From JAIYDQ01 sp034408855 (GTDB lineage: Bacteria > Planctomycetota > Planctomycetia > Pirellulales > Pirellulaceae): a DNA stretch of 64,000 nucleotides. A program made the translations under genes and the position numbers. The DNA lies in NCBI GenBank assembly GCA_034408855.1, contig JAWXCK010000074.1, positions 141,795-205,794 on the forward strand, given 5' to 3'. Positions 1 through 7,369 of the stretch are shown one piece after another. Each line of letters starts with the position of its first letter. Position 1 is the first letter of the stretch. Under the pieces are notes generated by a model. The model had not been told where the DNA came from. It did not search any database and was given only the letters and a program-made list of their open reading frames with translations.

Positions 1-1774
1 GTCGAGTTTGAATCTCTAACAGTCGTCGGTAGCTGACGCGATAATCGAACAGCGGATGCGTTACCAACTGATCCATCCGCTGTTCATAGGCTCGAAAAAA
101 CGCTTTCCTACCCGGTTCGGTACACGTGACTCCGACGCCAGCCGAAACAAAATGTTCTGGGTATACCATGCGAGTGTTGATCGCGGTTATCACCGAAGAA
201 TCGACGATCAGCGGACGGAATGGTTCCATCAAATCGAGTGGCAATGCCGGGCGGCCAGGACGTGGAAGATGAAAAAATCCGAGATACGGGTCGAGCCCTA
301 CCGCTTGGCAAGCGATCGCAAAATCTTTCGTTAACAAACTGTAGCCTAAACTCAGCAACGCGTTCACTGGATCACGTGGCGGTCGTCGATTTCGTCCTCG
401 AAAATCAAAGCTCCATTTCGGTGGCTGGCCGATGGCGGCCAGTGGATCGGTAGGTGCATCGCCGGGCTTGAGCATCCCTGCGAAGTGTTCAAAATAAACT
501 CGAGCCGCCGAGCCTTCGATTCCCAACAGCGATGCGGCACTCGTCATCCGATCGACCATCGAAGCATAGCGTTTTAGTTCCCGAATCGCCGATTCGGGTG
601 GGGCGATATGATTGCGCATCAACAGAGTTCTCTGATTGCGAATCTTGCCGATCACCAACTGCTTGGCGACCTTTAAGCAACGTTCAGATTGGTCTGCCAT
701 GCGAAACTGTTCGCGCCGAAGCAAGATATTCTTTAAACCCGAACCGTGCAGCGTACCGTAATAGTATCCGTGCTGGGAATGCAAGACGACCGGGATATCA
801 GAAGCCGCCAGTTCCTGAAGGGCTTGTGTCGAAATCTGAATATTGCCGAATAGGTTGACTTGATTCAACTCCTTCATTCGGACTTCTTGTATGACCTTTC
901 CGTTCTCCTTTACCCGAAGCACTTCATCGGACTTCCCCACACTTAAGCCTTGTGTATTCAAGTAGAGTGGTCGAAGATCGTCGCGAGGCGTTGTCGGGAG
1001 TCGCACTTCGCGGACTGCGATACCGCCTTGGTCGGCCGACCGGCAGCGATTGGTCTCATCAGGTAAACAAATGGCGACCAAGGAACAGCGAGGGCACTTG
1101 GGGCTGTTGATCAGCGGTGGCGGCGGCGACGATAGTTCGGAAATCGTCCGAGCGTCGCGGATAGTTCGCTCGGTCAATGCTATTAAATCCGCGTCGATCG
1201 GGATAGTAATTCGCTGTCGCGTTTCCGCAAAGTAAAGGACTCCCGCTTCGCATTCAAACCCATTTTCGCGAAGCACTAAAGCTTGCAAACAAATCTGAAC
1301 TCGTTCGGGATCCCAAGCGGTTGGCATTCCATCTCGACCTCGTTTCGGCGAGCCACGTTTATAGTCAACGGGCGTTACTCGCTGCCCGCTTCCTTCGACA
1401 AGATCCAACTTTGCGACCACACCCAACGATTCGCTCGATAGAGTCACACTTCTCGCGTGAATCGTATCGTCGACTAGCTTCGGAGATTCGATCGTCACTT
1501 CTTTTGCGACTGACTCTTTGGTATCGAATAGGTCTAGTTGTCGTTGAGCAGGAGCAGGGAGTGCATCAACTTTTTGGTCGACGCGGGCGTGGACTTGATC
1601 GCCTTCTTCGGTATCCGCACTCGGTGCGAACTGCCCTTCGACATGCATGAGATAGAATAGCCGATGACAATAGACCGCTTCGTTAATCATTCGAGCCGGG
1701 AGATAGTCATCGACATCGAAAGGCGGCGTTCGTTGCGTCGGCGCGGAATCGGATTCATTAAATGAAGCATTCAT
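1..1774 (-). CDS. cas4-cas1: Cas4-Cas1 fusion, CRISPR adaptation (3' end cut by window edge)
   Basis: Fused Cas4 nuclease and Cas1 integrase: Cas4 trims prespacers at the PAM side and Cas1, with Cas2, inserts them into the array. The frame is open from ATG 1774 to base 1, 591 codons, and by comparison with family C termini about 20 residues are missing. The N-terminal half has the Cas4 iron-sulphur cysteines C36 (AVYCHRLFYL) and C227, C230, C236 (CPRCSLVAIC), with RecB-nuclease motifs AKLDLVEG, VDYKRG and QICLQAL between them. The C-terminal half has the Cas1 metal site: E420 in GIEGSAARVYF, H502 in GLDPYLGFFH and E517 in DLMEPFRP, spaced as in active Cas1. It begins 19 bases after cas2 stops. 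The fusion is typical of type I-G (I-U) systems. The array would be expected left of the window. Confidence 0.95.
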   Translation of the reverse strand, partial: MNASFNESDSAPTQRTPPFDVDDYLPARMINEAVYCHRLFYLMHVEGQFAPSADTEEGDQVHARVDQKVDALPAPAQRQLDLFDTKESVAKEVTIESPKLVDDTIHARSVTLSSESLGVVAKLDLVEGSGQRVTPVDYKRGSPKRGRDGMPTAWDPERVQICLQALVLRENGFECEAGVLYFAETRQRITIPIDADLIALTERTIRDARTISELSSPPPPLINSPKCPRCSLVAICLPDETNRCRSADQGGIAVREVRLPTTPRDDLRPLYLNTQGLSVGKSDEVLRVKENGKVIQEVRMKELNQVNLFGNIQISTQALQELAASDIPVVLHSQHGYYYGTLHGSGLKNILLRREQFRMADQSERCLKVAKQLVIGKIRNQRTLLMRNHIAPPESAIRELKRYASMVDRMTSAASLLGIEGSAARVYFEHFAGMLKPGDAPTDPLAAIGQPPKWSFDFRGRNRRPPRDPVNALLSLGYSLLTKDFAIACQAVGLDPYLGFFHLPRPGRPALPLDLMEPFRPLIVDSSVITAINTRMVYPEHFVSAGVGVTCTEPGRKAFFRAYEQRMDQLVTHPLFDYRVSYRRLLEIQTR

Positions 1775-1793
1775 AGTGGCCCTTTTACGGAAA

Positions 1794-2084
1794 CTAGATG
1801 ATTAAGCAGGGAGCATCGATACTCGTATAAGGGAGCCCTAGAGCTTCGATACGACGTTCGCCACGTCCGGCGGTTGGTCCTAGATAGACGAACAAGACTT
1901 GGTCGTGTCCATAGTTGATAATCTCTGACAATTCTGCTTTGCATCGCAGCAATTCGGTAGGATTCAACTGGCATTCGAAGATACTGAACTGAAGATGATC
2001 TCCCCAATTGCGAAGCGTCCGAAAAACTTTTCGCAGACGTTTATCGTCGCAAATATCGTAACAAACCAGATAGGTCGCCCGCAT
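1794..2084 (-). CDS. cas2: Cas2 endoribonuclease-fold adaptation protein
   Basis: Cas2, the dimeric scaffold of the Cas1-Cas2 integrase. At 96 residues it has the normal family length. The ferredoxin-like fold begins MRATYLVCYDICDDKRLRKV, with the conserved aspartate at D10, followed by the FSIFECQL strand that is typical of the family. It is transcribed with, and lies directly upstream of, cas4-cas1. In several other I-G loci cas2 follows cas4-cas1, so this order is reversed from what I expect. A 470-base gap separates it from csb2, so the adaptation genes may have their own promoter. Confidence 0.95.
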   Translation of the reverse strand: MRATYLVCYDICDDKRLRKVFRTLRNWGDHLQFSIFECQLNPTELLRCKAELSEIINYGHDQVLFVYLGPTAGRGERRIEALGLPYTSIDAPCLII

Positions 2085-2240
2085 CGATTAAACCCTCATG
2101 TGAGACAATGATCACCGAGAGCATCCTGCAAAAGCCGCCCGTTTAGGAAGGACGAGTCGTCGGGATCCTACCCACGTCAAACGCTAGTTCAGTTGCAACC
2201 CGAAAGCAAGCGAAAAATGCTAGCAGGTACCGCTTTTGGG

Positions 2241-2305
2241 CGTTTGTTCAAGCGAGGACGCTTGAACTACGACACGTAGCTCAAGCGTCCCCGCTTGAGC
2301 AAACG
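2241..2305. repeat. 65-base hairpin element, copy 1
   Basis: Arms of 31 bases (2241-2271 and 2275-2305) pair with three mismatches around the loop ACA. Each arm is itself near-palindromic (TTCAAGCG...CGCTTGAA and CTCAAGCG...CGCTTGAG), so the element can form one long stem or two short ones. A diverged copy lies at 2466-2526. Confidence 0.85.
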
Positions 2306-2465
2306 CTTCGCTCCATGATCGCCCACCACCGCTCAAAATCAACCCGATTGTCAAAGAACAATTGCTAGTACGTGGCTACATAACCATTGCGCGACAGCGT
2401 CGATCGACGACGATGACGTAATCCTATCGTTACTCGCTCACAAAAATTGGTATTAAGGTTAAATC

Positions 2466-2526
2466 TTTGTTCAAGCGAGGACTCTTGAACTACGACACGT
2501 CGCTCAAGCGTCGTCGCTTGAGTAAA
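2466..2526. repeat. 65-base hairpin element, copy 2
   Basis: Second copy of the 2241-2305 hairpin in the same orientation. It keeps the central TACGACACGT and the TTCAAGCGAGGA arm, with several substitutions in the stem. It lies 28 bases beyond the csb2 stop, so it could also act in transcript termination or 3'-end protection. Confidence 0.8.
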
Positions 2527-2554
2527 CCGCCATAGCACGAAGCTGTATACGTCA

Positions 2555-4231
2555 TCATTCTGCAACAAAACTTCCTAAACCAAAGTGACAACCGTAACCG
2601 AGTGCAATAGGACCGTTTTCTGTGATCGGTTGGTCGTTCAAGTCACGAAACGTCATTCGAAATCCGAATCCGTGTGAACCGGCTCTGCTGCCGCCACCAG
2701 TGAGTCTTTCGCGGCGGAACTTCAACCAACTGGTGAAATGCCCGCCAAGATCGGTGCCGGATTGCTCGTGATCCAACAACGGTTCAATCAACACTTGATC
2801 TGCGTATGGTTGAAACTGTGGCCGCTTCGCTAACTCGAAGCGTACGCTCTCGACAAGAGCGGCTCGGAGCTTCGGATCGTTTGCGATGGCTTCGCGCCCC
2901 GGATGACCCTTCCGAGTGAGATGCCGCGTTAGCACGAACGGCGTCCTCGAAATCCACACCGGCGATGTTGCCAACAGCTTCGATTGTCCCGACTTTTCAT
3001 TTAGGCCGCCGAAGTCTTTCGCCCGTCCGATTCCTAGCAACACGAGTTGCAAATCATGCCCACCCCGCCCCCAAACGCCACTTCGTGCCAGTCGTTCCAA
3101 GGCCAACTCATCGTTTGTGTCGAATCCCATCGGCGCGAAGACTGTCAAATTAGTAATCCGCCGATCTCCACCGGTAGCTTCGCACAAGTAATGCGCGTGC
3201 TGATGTGCTTCGTTCGATGGCGAGCCATCGCTTCGCTTCCCCGAAAACACCACCGACGCATTCGCATCGCTGCGGACCTTTTTCGAGCACCCCATCAAAA
3301 CGGTTCGCACTCGCTCGCCAATTGACACCGCCTCCGTCAACAATGGACGAACCGAACCGCACACTGCAAAACGGGCGACGGTGGGCACGTCATCCCGTCG
3401 TGTTGATCGCCGACGCTGACGAAGCTGGGGGGCGAACGCATTCGCGGGACGCGCGTAGTTGATCCAGCGACTTCCTGGCGGTTGATTCCAACCCGCTTTG
3501 CGAAGGTCGGCTGTGTCAGCGTGCAGAGCATCGAACAACGTGGCTGGTACAGAGTCGTCGATCGCTTGCTCGTCCTTCTTTGAGAGCTTGAGCATGTCGG
3601 TTGTCTTGCCTTTGGCGTGAGCGGCAGCGGCCAACTCGGTCAGCTTCCGTTGCCGATGTTGTTCGCGCGTTTGCGAGAACCATGCAACATGCTCATCGGC
3701 CAACACGGGCACGAGTGTCCGAACGAGTTCAAAGCCGGGGGCCGGAGCTTGTCCAAGTTCATTCGGCGTGACTTCGACTTCGGTGGCCACGTCGTCGAAT
3801 AACTCACCGCAAACCCATGATTCGGCTCGGCCGAAATACGTCATCGCCGACAACAACTTGCCGAGCAAGTCGCGTTGCGACGTTGGTAGTTCGATTTCCG
3901 GCCAGACCGCAATCACCGCGTCGTCGGGTTCGAGGGCGATGAAGGTGTCAAAGACTTTCGTCTTGTCACCGTTGACCAGCGGCATGTAGTGCCGCGTATG
4001 CCCTTGCGAGGCGGGCGGCAAACAAAACCGAGGTGGCGGTGCGAGTCGTTCCACCAACTCGCGAATTTCAGTTTCAGAAACTTCGGGAAACTTGTGATGC
4101 CAAGTCGCGACGAGCGCTCGCAGCAATCGCCAAGGCGATGGCGGCCATTCGACCGCCCCCTCGTTGACTTGTCGCCCCCACGGAGTCGCATGAAACCGTT
4201 TTGTTGGAAACTTCAAAGAGATAGCCAGCAT
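2555..4231 (-). CDS. csb2: Csb2, type I-G Cas5-Cas6 fusion
   Basis: Csb2 (GSU0054 family), the fused Cas5/Cas6 subunit of type I-G Cascade, expected to process crRNA and cap its 5' end. It has 558 residues. The start MLAISLKFPTKRFHATPWGR and the segment EWPPSPWRLLRALV are typical of the N-terminal Cas5-like part. The C-terminus carries a glycine-rich RAMP loop (GSHGFGFRM, then GYGCHFGLGSF) of the Cas6-like part. It starts 3 bases after csb1 ends, so the two are translationally coupled. Which histidine performs crRNA cleavage cannot be told from the sequence alone. Confidence 0.93.
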   Translation of the reverse strand: MLAISLKFPTKRFHATPWGRQVNEGAVEWPPSPWRLLRALVATWHHKFPEVSETEIRELVERLAPPPRFCLPPASQGHTRHYMPLVNGDKTKVFDTFIALEPDDAVIAVWPEIELPTSQRDLLGKLLSAMTYFGRAESWVCGELFDDVATEVEVTPNELGQAPAPGFELVRTLVPVLADEHVAWFSQTREQHRQRKLTELAAAAHAKGKTTDMLKLSKKDEQAIDDSVPATLFDALHADTADLRKAGWNQPPGSRWINYARPANAFAPQLRQRRRSTRRDDVPTVARFAVCGSVRPLLTEAVSIGERVRTVLMGCSKKVRSDANASVVFSGKRSDGSPSNEAHQHAHYLCEATGGDRRITNLTVFAPMGFDTNDELALERLARSGVWGRGGHDLQLVLLGIGRAKDFGGLNEKSGQSKLLATSPVWISRTPFVLTRHLTRKGHPGREAIANDPKLRAALVESVRFELAKRPQFQPYADQVLIEPLLDHEQSGTDLGGHFTSWLKFRRERLTGGGSRAGSHGFGFRMTFRDLNDQPITENGPIALGYGCHFGLGSFVAE

Positions 4232-4234
4232 GGT

Positions 4235-5188
4235 TCACGCCTTTGTGTATTTGACTTCGGTGATGACCGGATCGGCGAAGTTCTTTGCCGCGGCCTTGAT
4301 GAGCGCTGGCAGTTCCTTTTCCAGTGCGTCCAGTGTCGGCAGCGTGAAACCTTCCGGACGTTTGATGACGATGGTTCCCGCAGGTTCCAGATCGCAAGCC
4401 GTTCGTAGACGCAGACCGTCTCGCAGGAATTTCTGAATCTTGACCAACGACAATGCGATCAGCAGCGTCTCGGCTTCTGTGGGCAACCCGTATCCACGCA
4501 ATTGCGCGAGGTCGAGATTGAAAAAGGCGGTGATTTCTTCAGCAACGTATTCGTCACGATGGTACGGAACATTCCCGTAGCCATCTTTGGCTTTGCCGTA
4601 GGCCGTGGAATCGCCAGCCGATGACGGCTGAATTCGGTCAACTTTGACGCCGCCGTTTGCCACGACATTGATTTTGGATGCTTCAATGAAGGCCGAAAGA
4701 ATTCGGGGTAAACGTACAACGCCGCCGATCTTCTCAAGGAAGATCCCGTGGATCAGCGAGCAAGGGTCGAACATCAACAATGCCTCGGCCAATTTTTTTC
4801 GATTGAACGGTTTGTTCGCCTCAAATCCGACCTTCGACTGAAATTTCTCGAACTCCGAACTCTTCACGATGTATGGTGAATTGAGTCGATGTGCTTCGAG
4901 AATTGAGTTTGTCGTTGTCCCGTCAGGGAGCACCGACTTCACATACGGCAGTCCCTTCAGTGTTGCGACGAGATCGTCCGCAGCCTCATCCCAGCAGACA
5001 GCTTCGAGCCGATTGGCCATCGACTGAGCCGACTCGACGAGCAGCATATTGACTTGATTGTGCTCGTAGGTTGCGGCTCCGAGATCGGGAAATCCGGTCG
5101 GTTGGAACCGCGATCCTTGCAACGGCTTCAATGGCACTTCGAGCAACAGTCGCGGTTGCGATGCGAGAGCGGAAAGATCAAGCGACAT
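4235..5188 (-). CDS. csb1: Csb1, type I-G Cas7 backbone subunit
   Basis: Csb1 (GSU0053 family), the Cas7-like subunit that forms the filament along the crRNA. It has 317 residues, the usual length. Family features seen are LLEVPLKPLQGSRFQPTGFP near the N-terminus, LVESAQSMANRLE, SPYIVKSSEFEKF, DPCSLIHGIFLEK and a C-terminal LRTACDLEP. An AAGGAG ribosome site lies just before ATG 5188, in the 39-base gap after csx17. csb2 follows 3 bases after the stop. Confidence 0.93.
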   Translation of the reverse strand: MSLDLSALASQPRLLLEVPLKPLQGSRFQPTGFPDLGAATYEHNQVNMLLVESAQSMANRLEAVCWDEAADDLVATLKGLPYVKSVLPDGTTTNSILEAHRLNSPYIVKSSEFEKFQSKVGFEANKPFNRKKLAEALLMFDPCSLIHGIFLEKIGGVVRLPRILSAFIEASKINVVANGGVKVDRIQPSSAGDSTAYGKAKDGYGNVPYHRDEYVAEEITAFFNLDLAQLRGYGLPTEAETLLIALSLVKIQKFLRDGLRLRTACDLEPAGTIVIKRPEGFTLPTLDALEKELPALIKAAAKNFADPVITEVKYTKA

Positions 5189-5227
5189 GGAATCAGACTC
5201 CTTGGTTAGAGGGAACAGGACAGAACA

Positions 5228-7369
5228 TTAAACGGTTTTCAATTGCGGCTTCAAAACACTGTCGGCCAGCTTCTGCGTGTCAGCCCAATTGAGCGGAAAC
5301 AACAATCCGGCCGCGATTCGTCGGGATGACCGGACACTCCTCGCGGCAACGCGGATGGTGGGAGACAAACTCGAACCAATCAGCCGTCGAGCAGCCAACT
5401 TCGTGGCATCGTCGAGTCGCCCAGCAGTCGTAAGCCGAGCGATGGCTGCATCGAGTGGAACTGAAACTTCACGAACGGGATGCGGGGCGTGACAGAGCTT
5501 CAAGAGCGAGAACGTGGCATCCGGCATCGACTCGTCCGAGCCGCGTTGCAACCGATCGACGGCTCCCTCTTGTCGAACCCTGCCCCAATCAAGCAGTACC
5601 AAACCACGAACCAACTCGGCAATGCGACCGTCGTCCGTGGCTCGCCGCAGAAACATGGCGACATCACCCAATGAGGAATAACAATTCGACTCGCCCGGAA
5701 AGACGAGCGTGCCGTCGCTGGTTCGCTCACCGTGCCGAACCGCTTCGATGCAACGTCGCTGAAGCACGGCGATGAGATTGTCCTCCAGGTCTCCCGCATT
5801 CCAAACAATGCTGCATGCGGCGGACGACTCTTCGGTCCACTCCACCCAGCGCTGACGGCCCTCGACCAAACGACCTTTGACTTCGACGGGGTCGAGATGT
5901 TGACGCAGATCGCCGACCTTTGCCGAGTAAATCCCTGCGAGACCCGCTGCGAGTCGAAATTCGCACGTTCCATCGTCGCAGTCCGTCAACCACTTCGGCG
6001 ACAGTAGCGGTATCGGACGCTGATATGCCTCGGCTCGCCACTTCGCCGACACGGCCAGCACGGCTTCGGCTTCACCGAGTGCGACAAGCACTGCCTGCAA
6101 TCGAGTCGGCCCTTTTTGCTGACACAGGTCGAGAATCGCCGACTCCAACCGACGCAGCGCTCGTTGAGCACGCGAAGGAGCAAGGTCGGAAGACGCAGCG
6201 CGGCGAAAGCTGTCGAGCCAAGCGTCGATCTCCGAGAGCAAATTCACCTGTGGTTGCGGCTCGACTTTGAAGCGGCCCAACGGCACAGCGAAATAGGCCA
6301 AACCGTTTCTGGCATGGAAACCGAACCGAACGAACTGCTCGATGCCACGATCTGTTCCCAGCGTCGATACTGCCCGTGCGAAATCAACGCCGCTTTTTGC
6401 GGCGCGGCCTTCGACTTGGACTCGTCCTTCCGAAAACAATGTCTCCAACTCGGAAGCCATGCACGGCTGTGGCCACAACGGAAGCCAGAGTTCCGCCCGG
6501 CTGGAATCTTCGTCTGCTGATGCCGAGCTGCCGTAACCGATGCCGGCCGAGCGCACACAAAACGGATAGCTCAATGTCCCTTTTGCGGCAGATTCAAGAC
6601 GCTTCACCGCTGCCGACGCAAAGACCAAAGCTCCTTCAAGCATCAACACGTAATCCCACGGGTTCACCGGTCGGTCCACGCCTCCGGGATCGAACTGTCC
6701 GAGAATGGAATCCTTTTGAAGATCGTTTTGCACTCCAAGAAAGAAGGCGTCCTCCCACCAACTTGCTGCCGAAGCCGTTGGCTTTCCAGAATTGGGTTCA
6801 ATCAAGTCCAATAGCCGCTGCATGAAATTGTTCGTGAACTCAAGACGACCATCATTAAATCCAGTGCCCAGCAACGGCGGATACTTCGGACCATCGTCCG
6901 TCAGCACATAACCCGCATCCAAACTGACCACCGCTTCGTCCGGCAATTGACCGCGACACGCAATCAAGAGTCGTCCTTTCGCATCACCGTCAGGCTTCTC
7001 TTTCAAATCGAGTGCCGAGAGGACCGAACGACAGGCTGCGATTGTCTCGCGATACAAGGCCGTTCTCTCCGCGCCGCCGGCACAGATTGCGTTGATCGCG
7101 GTTTGGTTATCCTTTGGATAGAAACCGCTGCCACCGTTCCACGGTGCGACGATGGGTGTGGGCCGATAAGCATTGAGAAAGAATTCGCGAAGGCCGATCC
7201 AGTCGAGCGTCGTCCGCAAATGGAACACGTCACCGGACCACCAGCCTTGCGCGGCGGGATCGCCCTGCTCCGACGACACGAGCCGCAGAATGCCGAGGGC
7301 TTTCAAGTAATGAGCCAACGGGATCGGGGCGCAACCCGTCAGTCGGTGCGTGTGTCGTTCAACGGTCAT
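5228..7369 (-). CDS. csx17: Csx17, type I-G Cas8-like large subunit
   Basis: Csx17 (GSU0052 family, Cas8u2), the presumed large subunit that recognises the PAM in type I-G Cascade. The start HTHRLTGCAPIPLAHYLKAL and the motif GFNDGRLEFTNNFMQRL are characteristic of the family. I chose ATG 7369 (713 residues) because GGGAGGACA lies directly before it; a start 9 codons upstream also exists. The chosen start overlaps the cas3 end by 11 bases, which implies coupled translation. No nuclease motif is visible. Confidence 0.93.
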   Translation of the reverse strand: MTVERHTHRLTGCAPIPLAHYLKALGILRLVSSEQGDPAAQGWWSGDVFHLRTTLDWIGLREFFLNAYRPTPIVAPWNGGSGFYPKDNQTAINAICAGGAERTALYRETIAACRSVLSALDLKEKPDGDAKGRLLIACRGQLPDEAVVSLDAGYVLTDDGPKYPPLLGTGFNDGRLEFTNNFMQRLLDLIEPNSGKPTASAASWWEDAFFLGVQNDLQKDSILGQFDPGGVDRPVNPWDYVLMLEGALVFASAAVKRLESAAKGTLSYPFCVRSAGIGYGSSASADEDSSRAELWLPLWPQPCMASELETLFSEGRVQVEGRAAKSGVDFARAVSTLGTDRGIEQFVRFGFHARNGLAYFAVPLGRFKVEPQPQVNLLSEIDAWLDSFRRAASSDLAPSRAQRALRRLESAILDLCQQKGPTRLQAVLVALGEAEAVLAVSAKWRAEAYQRPIPLLSPKWLTDCDDGTCEFRLAAGLAGIYSAKVGDLRQHLDPVEVKGRLVEGRQRWVEWTEESSAACSIVWNAGDLEDNLIAVLQRRCIEAVRHGERTSDGTLVFPGESNCYSSLGDVAMFLRRATDDGRIAELVRGLVLLDWGRVRQEGAVDRLQRGSDESMPDATFSLLKLCHAPHPVREVSVPLDAAIARLTTAGRLDDATKLAARRLIGSSLSPTIRVAARSVRSSRRIAAGLLFPLNWADTQKLADSVLKPQLKTV

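Larger units (their letters stand above)
2085..2554. other. Gap between interference and adaptation cas genes
   Basis: A 470-base stretch with no credible gene. Its main content is two related hairpin elements (2241-2305 and 2466-2526). The rest shows no spaced direct repeats, so it is not a CRISPR array. It probably holds the end of the csb2 transcript and the promoter of cas2/cas4-cas1, but I could not fix a promoter. Confidence 0.6.

Noticed and set aside
2085..2554. Possible CRISPR array between csb2 and cas2
   Set aside because: Only two related 61-65 base hairpins about 160 bases apart; no regular repeat-spacer pattern.
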